This document shows, piece after piece, positions 9,368 to 18,330 of a stretch of DNA of 64,000 nucleotides. Made by a program: the position numbers and the translations under genes. Position 1 is the stretch's first letter, and each line of letters begins with the position of its first letter. This stretch comes from Solobacterium sp. UBA3691. Its GTDB lineage: Bacteria > Bacillota_I > Bacilli_A > Erysipelotrichales > Erysipelotrichaceae. The notes under the pieces are model-generated. The model was not told the origin of the DNA, searched no databases, and saw only the letters and a list, made by a program, of their open reading frames with translations. The stretch lies in assembly GCA_002372175.1 (NCBI GenBank), contig DFIS01000035.1, forward strand, positions 17,814 to 81,813. Reading direction: 5' to 3'.

Positions 9368-11465
9368 AATTGCACATCTTGAGCGGATGTCAGAATCTGG
9401 CAAATCACTATTGAGGTTAATTCAGAACAATGGTACTCCGACTCTTGACTTACTAGTCCGCGAGTCTATTCAAAATAGTTTGGATGCTTCATTAAAGAAT
9501 GATGTTTATGACAATGTGGAGGTTCGCTTTGATGTTGCACCATTTGATACAAATGACTTGGCTCCTCACCTCAAAACAATAGGAGAAAAACTAAAAAAAC
9601 TATATCCCAAGAAGAGCATGTATATCTCTGTATCTGATAAGAATACAGTTGGATTGACAGGTCCTGTGCGGTATGAAGATCGAGTGGGTGGAGAATATGG
9701 AAATCTTCTAAAACTTGTCTATGAGATCAGTAAACCGCAAGAAAAGGAGAATTCAGGAGGCTCGTGGGGACTCGGAAAAACGGTATATTTTAGAGTAGGA
9801 ATTGGACTGGTATTGTATTACAGCAGGATTTTTGACGAGTATAGCAAAACATATGAATCTCGGATGGCAGCTGCGTTGGTGGAAGATGAAACAAAGATTG
9901 AAACATTACTTCCAAAAACTCTGTTTGATAGAGGAATAGCTTGGTGGGGAAAGAAGGATACTAATACTTCGGTTGGAACGCATAGAACAATACCGATAAC
10001 TAACGAAAAGGAAATCGAAAGAATTCTAAGTGTATTTAATCTATCTCCGTATAAGGGAAAAGAAACAGGTACACGTATTATTATCCCGTTTGTTGACACA
10101 AAAAAACTGCTAGAAGAAACCGTTCCGGAATCGGATGATATAAATGTTTCGCCACCCTATTGGACAAAAGGAAGTGTAGAAGAGTATATTTCTGTTGCTG
10201 CTCAAAAATGGTATTGCTGTCGCATAAACAACAGATCATATAATGAACGGTATAGAGATGGCAGATATCTTAAGCTATATGTTAACGGACAGCGTCTCAC
10301 ATTTGAAAAAATGGCACCGTATTTCCAGCTTATCCAAACACTTTATAATGCTCCATGGACAAATAATCCTAAGTTTGGGAAATCGGAAATAATCTGCAAA
10401 AACATAACATTACGGAATGTCTTTGATACAACAAAAAATAAAGCGATTGCGGGTGTAATTAGTTTCACACGGGTTTCAGCAAGTGATTTAAAAATGACTT
10501 CACCTGATAATTATGATAGTCCTTACAGATATATCGATAAAGTTGCCGATCCAAGTTATAACAATCCGATTATTGCGTACGTAAGACAGCCGGCAATGGT
10601 TATTTCATATGAAATAACAGGGGAATGGTGTGAAGGAATTCCAACAACTGGCAAAGATGATTTTATAGTTGGTGTATTCTCCATCATCGATAATATGATT
10701 GCAGACACTAATGTTTCACTTGAGGAATATGTTAGAAATGGTGAAAAGGCAGATCATATGTCCTGGTCAGACTGGACAGGACCTGTTTTTGGAAACAAAC
10801 AGTTGCAGATAATTAATAAAATACAGAGAGGCGTTAGGAAAACAATTCGTGAAAACTATGGCGAGATGACTCCTACCAAAATAGACAGGAGGAATATTGG
10901 ACTAGGAAGAATGCTTGCTGATATTCTGCTACCTGATGGATTGCAGATGCCAACAGGGGTACCTTCAGATCCAGATATCCCAGATCCACCTGGCCCGGTA
11001 AACCCTTCACCAAGCTCTGCAAGGTTGGGAATACGGTATGAAAGCGAGCCGGAATACTCTGATAATTCTATAAATTTAAAAGTAAAGATTAATTTCGCAA
11101 AAAAGAAAAAAGCAATTCTGAAAATGGTTGTTGTTTCAGAAACCGGATTGATGGATGGAAAAAGATGGGAAGAGAATATAGGAAAAAAGTTCCCGGTTGT
11201 GCTGAATAAGCTGACTGTATTGAGAGTCCTGAAAAGAAAAGCAAAAAAACCAGCAAATCTTTATGAGGGAATGGCAATTATTGACTCGAATAGAGAACTG
11301 GCTGGCATTAGATTTTCGCTTGGAAAATCAGATAGTTTTAGAGTTGTTGATTCACTCACCATGGAAGTTCCTACTGGTGAAAACTATCAAATTGAGGGGA
11401 TCATTAATTACACAATTAAAGATTCCGGAATAATCGCCAGTATGAATCTTATGGAGGTAGACTAG
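9357..11465 (+). CDS. GHKL (HSP90/MutL/MORC-like) ATPase of a restriction-type system
   Basis: A 702-residue protein with an N-terminal GHKL ATP-binding domain. The N-box RESIQNSLDAS holds Glu36, Asn40 and Asp43, the G1-type SDKNTVGLTG follows near residue 93, and GGSWGLGKTVY near 138-148 is the ATP-lid glycine motif. The middle region (about 200-480) should be the S5-like transducer and further domains. A proline-rich linker near 535-555 (DPDIPDPPGPVNPSP) joins a C-terminal beta-rich module of about 150 residues. It overlaps the Z1 gene and lies 1 nt before the next gene, so the proteins are probably made together. GHKL ATPases of this kind are predicted to clamp DNA on ATP binding and recruit effectors, and bacterial members next to Z1 and methylases were proposed as relatives of eukaryotic MORC. 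The effector role is inference. Confidence 0.82.
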   Translation: MEIEIAHLERMSESGKSLLRLIQNNGTPTLDLLVRESIQNSLDASLKNDVYDNVEVRFDVAPFDTNDLAPHLKTIGEKLKKLYPKKSMYISVSDKNTVGLTGPVRYEDRVGGEYGNLLKLVYEISKPQEKENSGGSWGLGKTVYFRVGIGLVLYYSRIFDEYSKTYESRMAAALVEDETKIETLLPKTLFDRGIAWWGKKDTNTSVGTHRTIPITNEKEIERILSVFNLSPYKGKETGTRIIIPFVDTKKLLEETVPESDDINVSPPYWTKGSVEEYISVAAQKWYCCRINNRSYNERYRDGRYLKLYVNGQRLTFEKMAPYFQLIQTLYNAPWTNNPKFGKSEIICKNITLRNVFDTTKNKAIAGVISFTRVSASDLKMTSPDNYDSPYRYIDKVADPSYNNPIIAYVRQPAMVISYEITGEWCEGIPTTGKDDFIVGVFSIIDNMIADTNVSLEEYVRNGEKADHMSWSDWTGPVFGNKQLQIINKIQRGVRKTIRENYGEMTPTKIDRRNIGLGRMLADILLPDGLQMPTGVPSDPDIPDPPGPVNPSPSSARLGIRYESEPEYSDNSINLKVKINFAKKKKAILKMVVVSETGLMDGKRWEENIGKKFPVVLNKLTVLRVLKRKAKKPANLYEGMAIIDSNRELAGIRFSLGKSDSFRVVDSLTMEVPTGENYQIEGIINYTIKDSGIIASMNLMEVD

Positions 11466-11466
11466 C

Positions 11467-12429
11467 ATGCCTGCTTATTTGAGTGCATATCCAAAACTCA
11501 CAAACGAGTTAAAAAAGAAAACGGGATACAATATAGCAACATATCGGTTTTCATATACCAGAAATGGTGAAGAGTTTCCGCTGGAAGAAGAATCAGTTGT
11601 TGAAAACTCGACAGGAAGCAGTGTTGCAATCTCAAAACTCATAGATAAAAACGCGACATGGAATCCTGAGTATTACGGGTTGAATGTTACTAGCACTTGT
11701 GTGATTCAAACTCCTATCTTTCTGTTTGGAAAAAAAGGAATAATAGCTGACGATGGTGAGCTGGGTGTGGCAATCATGTGGACCTCTAAGGACTCAAATG
11801 CAAGAGGGGTTCAGCCTATTGGCTTTTTTCGAAAAAGCACTATTCCTCAAACAATTGAAGGAACCTTATCCTTTTCGCCGCACATAATTCGAGGAACTGT
11901 ATCCTTGAAAACTATTTTTTATGTGCAAGATCCTGGACATATTCCAACCACTCAATCATACCTTGCAAATAAGACTGGAATGATTCTTGGAGAACTCGAT
12001 GAGACAAGAATTATCGTAGATGGGAAAGGTGCTGTTTTCCCAATTGTAGAGACGGATTCGAAGGGAGAACCTCTTTGGTGGGTAGAGTGTAATTGGAGTG
12101 ATCCAACTGTTGACAGGTTTGAGGAGGAGAATTTCTGTATTTATTTGAATACAGCGCATAAAGACTATCCTACCCTAAACGAGAATCAGGGCCCTAAGAA
12201 TTCTCCACTATTAGCGGATATTATCGCTTCTGCATTGCAAATACTTATTTCAAAAACACTTCTTGATGACACTTCTGGCAACACAATATCTGGACTTGGG
12301 ATTGAAGAGGGTAGTATTTCGAGCGTTGTTAGATACTTCATTAATACATTCGGGCTAAATGTTCATTCTAATAATCCAGAGCGATTGGCAGTTTCTATTC
12401 GTAAAGATTTAATGAATAGATTTAGATAA
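11467..12429 (+). CDS. Uncharacterised third subunit of the Z1-GHKL module
   Basis: A 320-residue protein I do not recognise from sequence. It has no signal peptide or membrane helix. The first about 230 residues look beta-rich (FRKSTIPQTIEGTLSFSP, LWWVECNWSDPTVDRF), and the last about 90 are helical (LADIIASALQILIS). No catalytic motif stands out. It begins 1 nt after the GHKL stop and is followed by the next gene within 12 nt, so it belongs to the same operon. By context it may bridge the ATPase to DNA or to the PD-(D/E)XK protein encoded downstream. Confidence 0.6.
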   Translation: MPAYLSAYPKLTNELKKKTGYNIATYRFSYTRNGEEFPLEEESVVENSTGSSVAISKLIDKNATWNPEYYGLNVTSTCVIQTPIFLFGKKGIIADDGELGVAIMWTSKDSNARGVQPIGFFRKSTIPQTIEGTLSFSPHIIRGTVSLKTIFYVQDPGHIPTTQSYLANKTGMILGELDETRIIVDGKGAVFPIVETDSKGEPLWWVECNWSDPTVDRFEEENFCIYLNTAHKDYPTLNENQGPKNSPLLADIIASALQILISKTLLDDTSGNTISGLGIEEGSISSVVRYFINTFGLNVHSNNPERLAVSIRKDLMNRFR

Positions 12430-12440
12430 GAGGTGCAGTT

Positions 12441-13214
12441 ATGATGGAATGGAAGAAGCTTTCGAAAAAAAACGCAAAAGAATTAACTGCAGAATGGAAT
12501 TCATTAACTGTCGAAGAGTTTAATCAGATGAAAAATGATTGGGCATCCGATATAGAAAAAGATTTAGATGATAATTATAGAAGCATCCGTAGTCTCATAC
12601 TTGAAGCTTACGAAAATGCAAAGGAAAGTGCTAAAAACGCTGGAGCCAAATCTGATTACAAAACCGATTTGATATTTGCATTATCCATGTATAAAACATT
12701 GAAAGAATATGGGATGAATGAACGACTTGCTTCTGATGATCAAATTTGGGTTTATCTATGTACTCAGGTTGTTCCAGACATCGTAAGTGATAGATATAAG
12801 GGATCATATGTTTATTCTGGTGATAAACGGATCAGAGTAAATGTGAATGAAGACAGGATGTGGAAAACAAGCCGGCGCATATACCTAAAAACACTTTGGT
12901 GGTATATTTATTTATCTTTGCAGCCAGGTTTAACAATTGATGAAGAGCTGTCAAAAACATATGATGTATTAAAGAATAATACTACGGATACAATAGTACA
13001 GATTGTAGAAAGATCTGGTAGAGCCGGATATAGGGTTGATCTCTATAGAAAACTAATCAAGTACTATTCTGCTGTAAATTCTAAAGATAAAGAAAAGCTG
13101 CTTAGACAAGTCATGGTTTTGAATACTTCTAGAACGGTATCGATAGAGCCAGAACTCTGTAAGGGTGGAAATGAAGGATATGTAAAGGAGTTGTTTGGTT
13201 ATTTTGGATACTAA
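12441..13214 (+). CDS. Uncharacterised helical subunit, possibly DUF6339-type
   Basis: A 257-residue, highly charged helical protein. The central segment (SDDQIWVYLCTQVVPDIVSDRY, then RRIYLKTLWWYIYLSLQP) resembles what I recall of the DUF6339 family that co-occurs with Z1 helicases; the family name is held with moderate confidence only. The start region has two adjacent ATG codons (12441 and 12444) behind AGAGGTG. The 3' end overlaps the methyltransferase reading frame by about 20 nt, so the two are coupled. No nuclease or nucleotide-binding motif is visible. A structural or DNA-recognition role within the complex is a guess from context. Confidence 0.6.
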   Translation: MMEWKKLSKKNAKELTAEWNSLTVEEFNQMKNDWASDIEKDLDDNYRSIRSLILEAYENAKESAKNAGAKSDYKTDLIFALSMYKTLKEYGMNERLASDDQIWVYLCTQVVPDIVSDRYKGSYVYSGDKRIRVNVNEDRMWKTSRRIYLKTLWWYIYLSLQPGLTIDEELSKTYDVLKNNTTDTIVQIVERSGRAGYRVDLYRKLIKYYSAVNSKDKEKLLRQVMVLNTSRTVSIEPELCKGGNEGYVKELFGYFGY

Positions 13215-14541
13215 TAAATTACCGGAAGTCATTGATCTATTTTCTGGCTGCGGTGGTCTGTCACTGGGCTTTAATAAGAGTGGCTTTCATATTGGTGCGG
13301 GCTTAGAATTAATGCCGTCAGCTGTTGAAACGGCATCTTATAATCTTCACTGGAGGTACGGGGAAGATTTAGCTCATCTGTGTGGTGATATTACACAAAT
13401 TGAGCCTAGCGTTTTTATGGAAAATGTAGGGAGCAATGGTTGCATCGTTATAGGAGGACCTCCCTGCCAGGCTTATTCACTTGTTGGAAGGGCCAAATTA
13501 CGTTCATTAGGTGAAGACAGAAAAAACACTAATGATAGTAGAGGTTATTTATTTCAGGATTTTTTGCGATTTGCTTATGGGCTAGATGCTAAAGCAGTAA
13601 TTATGGAGAATGTTCCAGAATCTGTTGATTATGGTGGCATTAATGTTCCTGAAAGAGTAGCTCGATCTCTTGAAAAGCACGGCTATACAGCATATTGGAC
13701 GATTTTAAATGCTGCTGACTATGGTGTACCACAAGTGAGAGAGAGAGTCATATTGATCGCAATTAGAGATGATTTGGGGAAAAGTATATCCCTTCCAATT
13801 CCGACGCATAAGAATCCTGATGGTACGAAAACACAAAATCAGCTTCGATTCAAATCATTAAGTGAAAACAAACATTTCGTTATTCCTCCCGTAAGTGATA
13901 ACGATTTGCCGGATTGGGTCACCGTTGAAGATGCATTATCTGATTTACCTGAATTGTTTCCGACATGGCAAAGGAAATATAAACTCGAAAAGATAACAAC
14001 TCCTATGCAGTATAGAACTTCCTCACAGAATGAGTTCCAGAAAACGATGAGGAATTGGTTTGGTTATGAGAATCCGTCTGTTACCGGAAACTGTTTTAGA
14101 AAGACATTGAGAGATTATCCGATTTTTGAAAAAATGGAGCAGGGCGATGATTATATTGCGGCATCAAAGATAGCAGATGAGTTATTTGCTAAAGCTTGTC
14201 GCATTCGTGGGATTACTGTTGAGAATAAAGCTGAATACGAAAAATTAAAAAAAGAAATTGTGCCACCGTATGCTAGAGATAAGTTTATCTCTAAATGGCA
14301 GAAGTTAAGACTTGATAAACCTTCTTATACTGTCACAGCACATTTATCTGTCGATACTTACAGTCATATTCATCCTATTGAACCTCGTGGATTATCTGTT
14401 CGTGAGGCTGCACGAATTCAATCATTTCCTGATGGTTTTTTACTTCAGTGCTCAATGAGTGATGCATTTAAGCAAATAGGCAACGCAGTTCCACCGTTAT
14501 TAGCAAAAGCTATTGCCGATGAAGTGATAAAAGCATTTTAG
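13195..14541 (+). CDS. DNA (cytosine-5) methyltransferase of the Z1-GHKL module
   Basis: Transfers a methyl group from SAM to cytosine C5 at a specific site. All core motifs are present: I VIDLFSGCGGLSLGF, IV GGPPCQAYS with the catalytic Cys, VI MENVPE, VIII QVRERV, IX RGLSVREAARIQSFP and X FKQIGNAVPP. The target-recognition region lies at about residues 230-375 and is long. The start must be a non-ATG codon: TTG 13195 (4 nt after AAAGGAG) or TTG 13204, both inside the previous gene. The position between the helical subunit and the PD-(D/E)XK protein suggests it supplies self-marking for that module, separate from the second methyltransferase further down. The recognised sequence cannot be read from the protein. 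Confidence 0.9.
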   Translation: MVILDTNKLPEVIDLFSGCGGLSLGFNKSGFHIGAGLELMPSAVETASYNLHWRYGEDLAHLCGDITQIEPSVFMENVGSNGCIVIGGPPCQAYSLVGRAKLRSLGEDRKNTNDSRGYLFQDFLRFAYGLDAKAVIMENVPESVDYGGINVPERVARSLEKHGYTAYWTILNAADYGVPQVRERVILIAIRDDLGKSISLPIPTHKNPDGTKTQNQLRFKSLSENKHFVIPPVSDNDLPDWVTVEDALSDLPELFPTWQRKYKLEKITTPMQYRTSSQNEFQKTMRNWFGYENPSVTGNCFRKTLRDYPIFEKMEQGDDYIAASKIADELFAKACRIRGITVENKAEYEKLKKEIVPPYARDKFISKWQKLRLDKPSYTVTAHLSVDTYSHIHPIEPRGLSVREAARIQSFPDGFLLQCSMSDAFKQIGNAVPPLLAKAIADEVIKAF

Positions 14542-14558
14542 TAAAAGAAAGGGATAAC

Positions 14559-15470
14559 ATGGACCTCGTAGAAGAAATTAGAAAATGGTTTTCGAATGGA
14601 TTAAGAAATACAGCATATATTATTGAATCAGTCGGAACTGATTACCCTGCATATGTTTTAAGGGAGGATACTTCGTACGGAGTTGCAATTCCTTTTGAAA
14701 ATCGTAAAGTATTTGAAGAGTTTGCTCATGCATATTTGACGTGTGAATTTAGAAACATTGCTGGGAAAACAGGTTATTACCTTCTTTTGACAAGTGATTT
14801 AGAAAATATAAGAAACGAATTTGCAACAATTTGCGCCAGTTTTGTCGAACCGGGAAAAGAAGGGGAAAAACGTGAGGAAATCTTACGAGATCCTTCTGAA
14901 TGGTGGAATACCTGGAGAAGTTTTATTGGTAACAAAATGTCGGATAAGCAACCGTATTCAATAATCGCGGAAATGCTTGTATATGAAAAGCTTCTCGTGG
15001 AAGGAAATGTAGTAGATTGGCTTAATACAAGTTATAGCACTCATGATATACAGGGAAAGCTTGCTGATTATGAAGTCAAAGCTACTTTATCTAGATATGG
15101 GAAACAAATACAGATAAATGGTGAACATCAGCTTGAAACTAGTGGCAAGCCACTTTATCTATGCTTCATAAGATTTGAAAAAGATGAAAACGGAATTTCT
15201 GTAGATGATATTGTCGAGCGATTAGTGAGTCGCGGAGTGTCTCACAGTAAAATTAATAAAAAACTTGAAGACCAGGGCTATCATCCTGGAGCAAGTGTAA
15301 GAAGGCGTAAGTATAAGATACTTGAGTCGTGTATGTATGAAGTGGATGATAATTTCCCGGCAATTAGAAAAGATAAATTCAAAGACAATCAATTTCCTAT
15401 AGGAGTTGTACATCTCAGCTATCAAATAGATATAAGTCATTTAGAGTATTCTGATATGAATTTGGCCTAA
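14559..15470 (+). CDS. PD-(D/E)XK motif protein (DUF4420-type nuclease)
   Basis: A 303-residue protein that fits the PD-(D/E)XK family often paired with Z1 helicases and GHKL ATPases. The likely active site is in GKLADYEVKATLS (about residues 168-180), where Asp and the E-x-K triplet would bind the metal ion. An upstream Glu in SIIAEMLVYEKLL would complete the core. The C-terminal about 110 residues (DIVERLVSRGVSHSKIN...) look helical with a winged-helix flavour and could contact DNA. It starts at ATG 14559 behind AAAGGG, 17 nt after the methyltransferase. This is the best candidate for the DNA-cleaving component of the 6.5-15.5 kb system. Cleavage activity is inferred from the motif only. 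Confidence 0.8.
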   Translation: MDLVEEIRKWFSNGLRNTAYIIESVGTDYPAYVLREDTSYGVAIPFENRKVFEEFAHAYLTCEFRNIAGKTGYYLLLTSDLENIRNEFATICASFVEPGKEGEKREEILRDPSEWWNTWRSFIGNKMSDKQPYSIIAEMLVYEKLLVEGNVVDWLNTSYSTHDIQGKLADYEVKATLSRYGKQIQINGEHQLETSGKPLYLCFIRFEKDENGISVDDIVERLVSRGVSHSKINKKLEDQGYHPGASVRRRKYKILESCMYEVDDNFPAIRKDKFKDNQFPIGVVHLSYQIDISHLEYSDMNLA

Positions 15471-15561
15471 TTCTTTAAAAGCTGCTAGTTAAAATGAAAT
15501 ATAGTTGTATTATTTGATGGTCGGGAAATAAATGGTATATAATTATTCCCGGAGACAATCT

Positions 15562-16686
15562 ATGGCCAAACAAATACATGTAAGAGTTGAAGATAATCTG
15601 TATGATCTCTTGACAGAAGTATCTAAGAACAATAAACAATCTGTGTCAGAAGCTATTAATAGTGCAATAATGCAATATGTTTATAAACAAACTAGCAGTT
15701 CTGATATTTCTGGACACAAATTCACATTTATTGATTTATTTGCTGGTATTGGCGGAATGAGGATCGGCTTTGAAAATGCTGGTGGAAAGTGCGTCTACTC
15801 AAATGAATGGAACAAGTTTTGCCAGCAAACATATTTTGCTAATTTTGGTGAGCAACCTGATGGTGATATAACAACTGTTGATGCTGCAACCATACCCGAT
15901 CATGATATTCTAGTTGCTGGGTTTCCATGCCAGCCTTTTTCAATTGCAGGAGTTTCAAAAAAGCAAAGTTTAGGAAGGGCAACCGGTTTTGAAGATAAAA
16001 CACAAGGAACTTTATTCTTTGATGTGTGCAGGGTTATTAATGCTAAAAGGCCAAAGGCTTTTTTGTTAGAAAATGTAAAGAACTTAAAAAGCCATGATAA
16101 GGGAAACACTTTTAAGGTAATTACTGAGTCATTAGATGAACTTGATTATGAAATTTTTTACCGTGTAATTGATGGTCAGAATTATGTTCCACAACATCGC
16201 GAAAGGATCCTGATTGTTGGCTTTGATAGAAGAAGATATGGTGATTTGATAAATTTTGATTTTATCATTAATCCTGTAAAACCCAAGCCAGTATTGAAAG
16301 ATATTCTCGAAACAAATGTTGATCGGAAGTATACCTTAACCAATAAACTATGGGATTATTTGCAAAAATATGCAGATAAGCATAAAGCTGCAGGAAATGG
16401 CTTTGGCTTTGGCCTTGCAAATCCCGAAGGAGTTTCTCGTACATTAAGTGCACGGTATTACAAAGATGGATCTGAAATATTAATTCCTCAACAGGGGAGG
16501 AATCCAAGACGCTTAACTCCAAGAGAATGTGCAAGATTGCAGGGATTTCCGGATACATTTAAGATAGTAGTATCAGATACCCAGGCATATCGTCAGTTTG
16601 GCAATTCGGTTGTCGTTCCGTTAATTGAGGACGTAGCAAGACTGATTGACCGTAAGATTAATGACTTGGAAGTGAAACAGGATTAA
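15562..16686 (+). CDS. C5 cytosine methyltransferase with N-terminal ribbon-helix-helix domain
   Basis: A 374-residue protein. Residues 1-45 (MAKQIHVRVEDNLYDLLTEV followed by KNNKQSVSEAINSAI) match a CopG/Arc-type ribbon-helix-helix DNA-binding domain. From about residue 55 it is a Dcm-type methyltransferase: motif I FIDLFAGIGGMRIGFE, IV AGFPCQPFSIAG, VI LLENVKNL, VIII PQHRERI and X YRQFGNSV. ATG 15562 is chosen because CCCGGAG lies 8 nt upstream; the longer frame adds 10 residues. The fused domain suggests that the enzyme represses its own promoter, as several type II methyltransferases do with other N-terminal helix-turn-helix domains. The following genes are EcoRII-like nuclease and vsr, so it probably methylates a CCWGG-like site. 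Confidence 0.9.
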   Translation: MAKQIHVRVEDNLYDLLTEVSKNNKQSVSEAINSAIMQYVYKQTSSSDISGHKFTFIDLFAGIGGMRIGFENAGGKCVYSNEWNKFCQQTYFANFGEQPDGDITTVDAATIPDHDILVAGFPCQPFSIAGVSKKQSLGRATGFEDKTQGTLFFDVCRVINAKRPKAFLLENVKNLKSHDKGNTFKVITESLDELDYEIFYRVIDGQNYVPQHRERILIVGFDRRRYGDLINFDFIINPVKPKPVLKDILETNVDRKYTLTNKLWDYLQKYADKHKAAGNGFGFGLANPEGVSRTLSARYYKDGSEILIPQQGRNPRRLTPRECARLQGFPDTFKIVVSDTQAYRQFGNSVVVPLIEDVARLIDRKINDLEVKQD

Positions 16687-16692
16687 CTTATT

Positions 16693-17865
16693 ATGACTGA
16701 TTCTTTTTCAGAAAAAGCGATTAATGCTACACTTGCAGCTAAAGATACTTTTTGCAAGTTTCTGTCTGCTAATGATAGTGGGGAGACTGGTGGCCATCAG
16801 TCTGGAATGCTGATTTCCAAATCGGCCAGCAGAATGCTTTTTACTGATGAAGAAGTAAAAAATAATCATATCCTTAAAAAGAATGCTCGCGTGAAGTGGC
16901 AGGATGATTTTTATACCGATAGCTGTTTCACATGGTACGAAAGCAAAAACGAATTGAGAATAACTCGTTTTGGTCGAGGCTTTCCTTTGTTGAGCCCCGA
17001 GTATACTGGAGCATTATTTGTTCTTGCAAAGTATACTGACGAAGACTACGTAGGATATATTTTAAACAGTGAAGAAGAAATCCAGAATTACCTGGATTCT
17101 TTTGGCATGACTCCTGCGGAAACAAATCGAATTGTAGAAGTAGAAAACGTTAAGGCGGAAGTGCAGGAAAAAAGCGCAATTGATAGATTTATTGAGAGTC
17201 TTTCTGAAGATTTTCCTTCTTCTGAAGAAATGTCAAAAGCTGCAAGGATGATTCAGTATCAGATATCAATGAGCAAGGATTCTGCGGTGAATAATCCGGA
17301 TAAGGTTATTCTCGAATGGACAGATATGGAATACAAACTCTTCAGAGCACTTGAACAATCAAGATATGGGAAAATTGTTTCCTCGGGATTTGATACAGTA
17401 GATGATTTTATATCGATGGCTAATCAAGTTCTCAATCGAAGAAAAAGCAGAGCTGGAAAAAGTTTGGAACATCATTTGGAAGCATTGTTTGAAGCCAACC
17501 ATTTACGTTATACATCACAGGGAATAACTGAAGGAAATAAGAAGCCCGATTTTATCTTTCCTTCAATCAATGATTATCATAATAATCAGTTCCCGGTAGA
17601 TAAGATATGTACACTTGCGGCAAAAACTACTTGTAAAGACAGGTGGAGGCAGGTGCTAAATGAAGCTGACCGTTTACGAGATCATCATAAGTATTTGTGT
17701 ACTCTGCAGCAGGGTATTTCGTCATCTCAGATGGACGAGATGGATGCCGAAGGAGTTGTGCTGATTGTTCCTAAACCTTATATATCTACCTATCCAAAAG
17801 ATCGACAGCATAGGATTTGGTCTATTGGTAGTTTTATAAGTTATGTGAAGGCAATGGAAGAGTAA
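16693..17865 (+). CDS. EcoRII-type restriction endonuclease (type IIE-like)
   Basis: A 390-residue restriction enzyme. The N-terminal half (about 1-180) would be the effector, B3-like DNA-binding domain. The C-terminal half carries the EcoRII-C PD-(D/E)XK fold: GKSLEHHLEALFEANHLRY, then KPDFIFPS with the metal-binding Asp, then LAAKTTCKDRWRQ, the highly conserved catalytic block of this family. EcoRII needs two sites (one cleaved, one allosteric) and recognises CCWGG; whether this homologue keeps that site is inferred from its pairing with a Dcm-like methyltransferase and Vsr. It starts 6 nt after the methyltransferase stop with only a weak ribosome site, and is followed by vsr after 1 nt. 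Confidence 0.9.
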   Translation: MTDSFSEKAINATLAAKDTFCKFLSANDSGETGGHQSGMLISKSASRMLFTDEEVKNNHILKKNARVKWQDDFYTDSCFTWYESKNELRITRFGRGFPLLSPEYTGALFVLAKYTDEDYVGYILNSEEEIQNYLDSFGMTPAETNRIVEVENVKAEVQEKSAIDRFIESLSEDFPSSEEMSKAARMIQYQISMSKDSAVNNPDKVILEWTDMEYKLFRALEQSRYGKIVSSGFDTVDDFISMANQVLNRRKSRAGKSLEHHLEALFEANHLRYTSQGITEGNKKPDFIFPSINDYHNNQFPVDKICTLAAKTTCKDRWRQVLNEADRLRDHHKYLCTLQQGISSSQMDEMDAEGVVLIVPKPYISTYPKDRQHRIWSIGSFISYVKAMEE

Positions 17866-17866
17866 T

Positions 17867-18319
17867 ATGCCAGATATTCTTTCTCCAGAAAAACGTAGCC
17901 AAAACATGGCGGCTATTCGAAGTAAGGATACTAAACCAGAAATGTATCTTAGAAAGCTGTTATTCTCAAAGGGCTATCGATATAGGAAGAATGTGAGTTT
18001 CATACCTGGGCATCCTGATATTTACCTTGCAAAGTATAATGTGGCAATTTTCGTAAATGGGTGTTTTTGGCACAGGCATAGTGGCTGCAAATATGCATAC
18101 ATGCCAAAAAGCCGAGTTGAATTCTGGAATAAGAAATTTGAAGATAATGTTGCCCGTGATTTACGTGTTCGTCAGCAATTGGAAGTACTCGGAATTAAAT
18201 GCGCTGTGATTTGGGAGTGCACTGTTTCCAAGATGATTAAACAAGATCAGATAAGAGCTGAGGTATTAAATGAAATAGAAGAATTCTTCCGGAATGAAGA
18301 GATTTATATGGAATTGTGA
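17867..18319 (+). CDS. vsr: Very short patch repair endonuclease
   Basis: A 150-residue Vsr-family protein that nicks next to T:G mismatches left when 5-methylcytosine deaminates, starting repair back to C:G. The N-terminal signature SPEKRSQNMAAIRSKDTKPE, the zinc-site region FVNGCFWHRHSGC with its Cys and His residues, and the C-terminal VIWECTV are all present, and the length is normal for the family. It directly follows the EcoRII-like nuclease and its methyltransferase, which makes biological sense because the methylated inner C of the site would be a mutation hotspot. Confidence 0.95.
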   Translation: MPDILSPEKRSQNMAAIRSKDTKPEMYLRKLLFSKGYRYRKNVSFIPGHPDIYLAKYNVAIFVNGCFWHRHSGCKYAYMPKSRVEFWNKKFEDNVARDLRVRQQLEVLGIKCAVIWECTVSKMIKQDQIRAEVLNEIEEFFRNEEIYMEL

Positions 18320-18330
18320 GGCTGTGAAAA

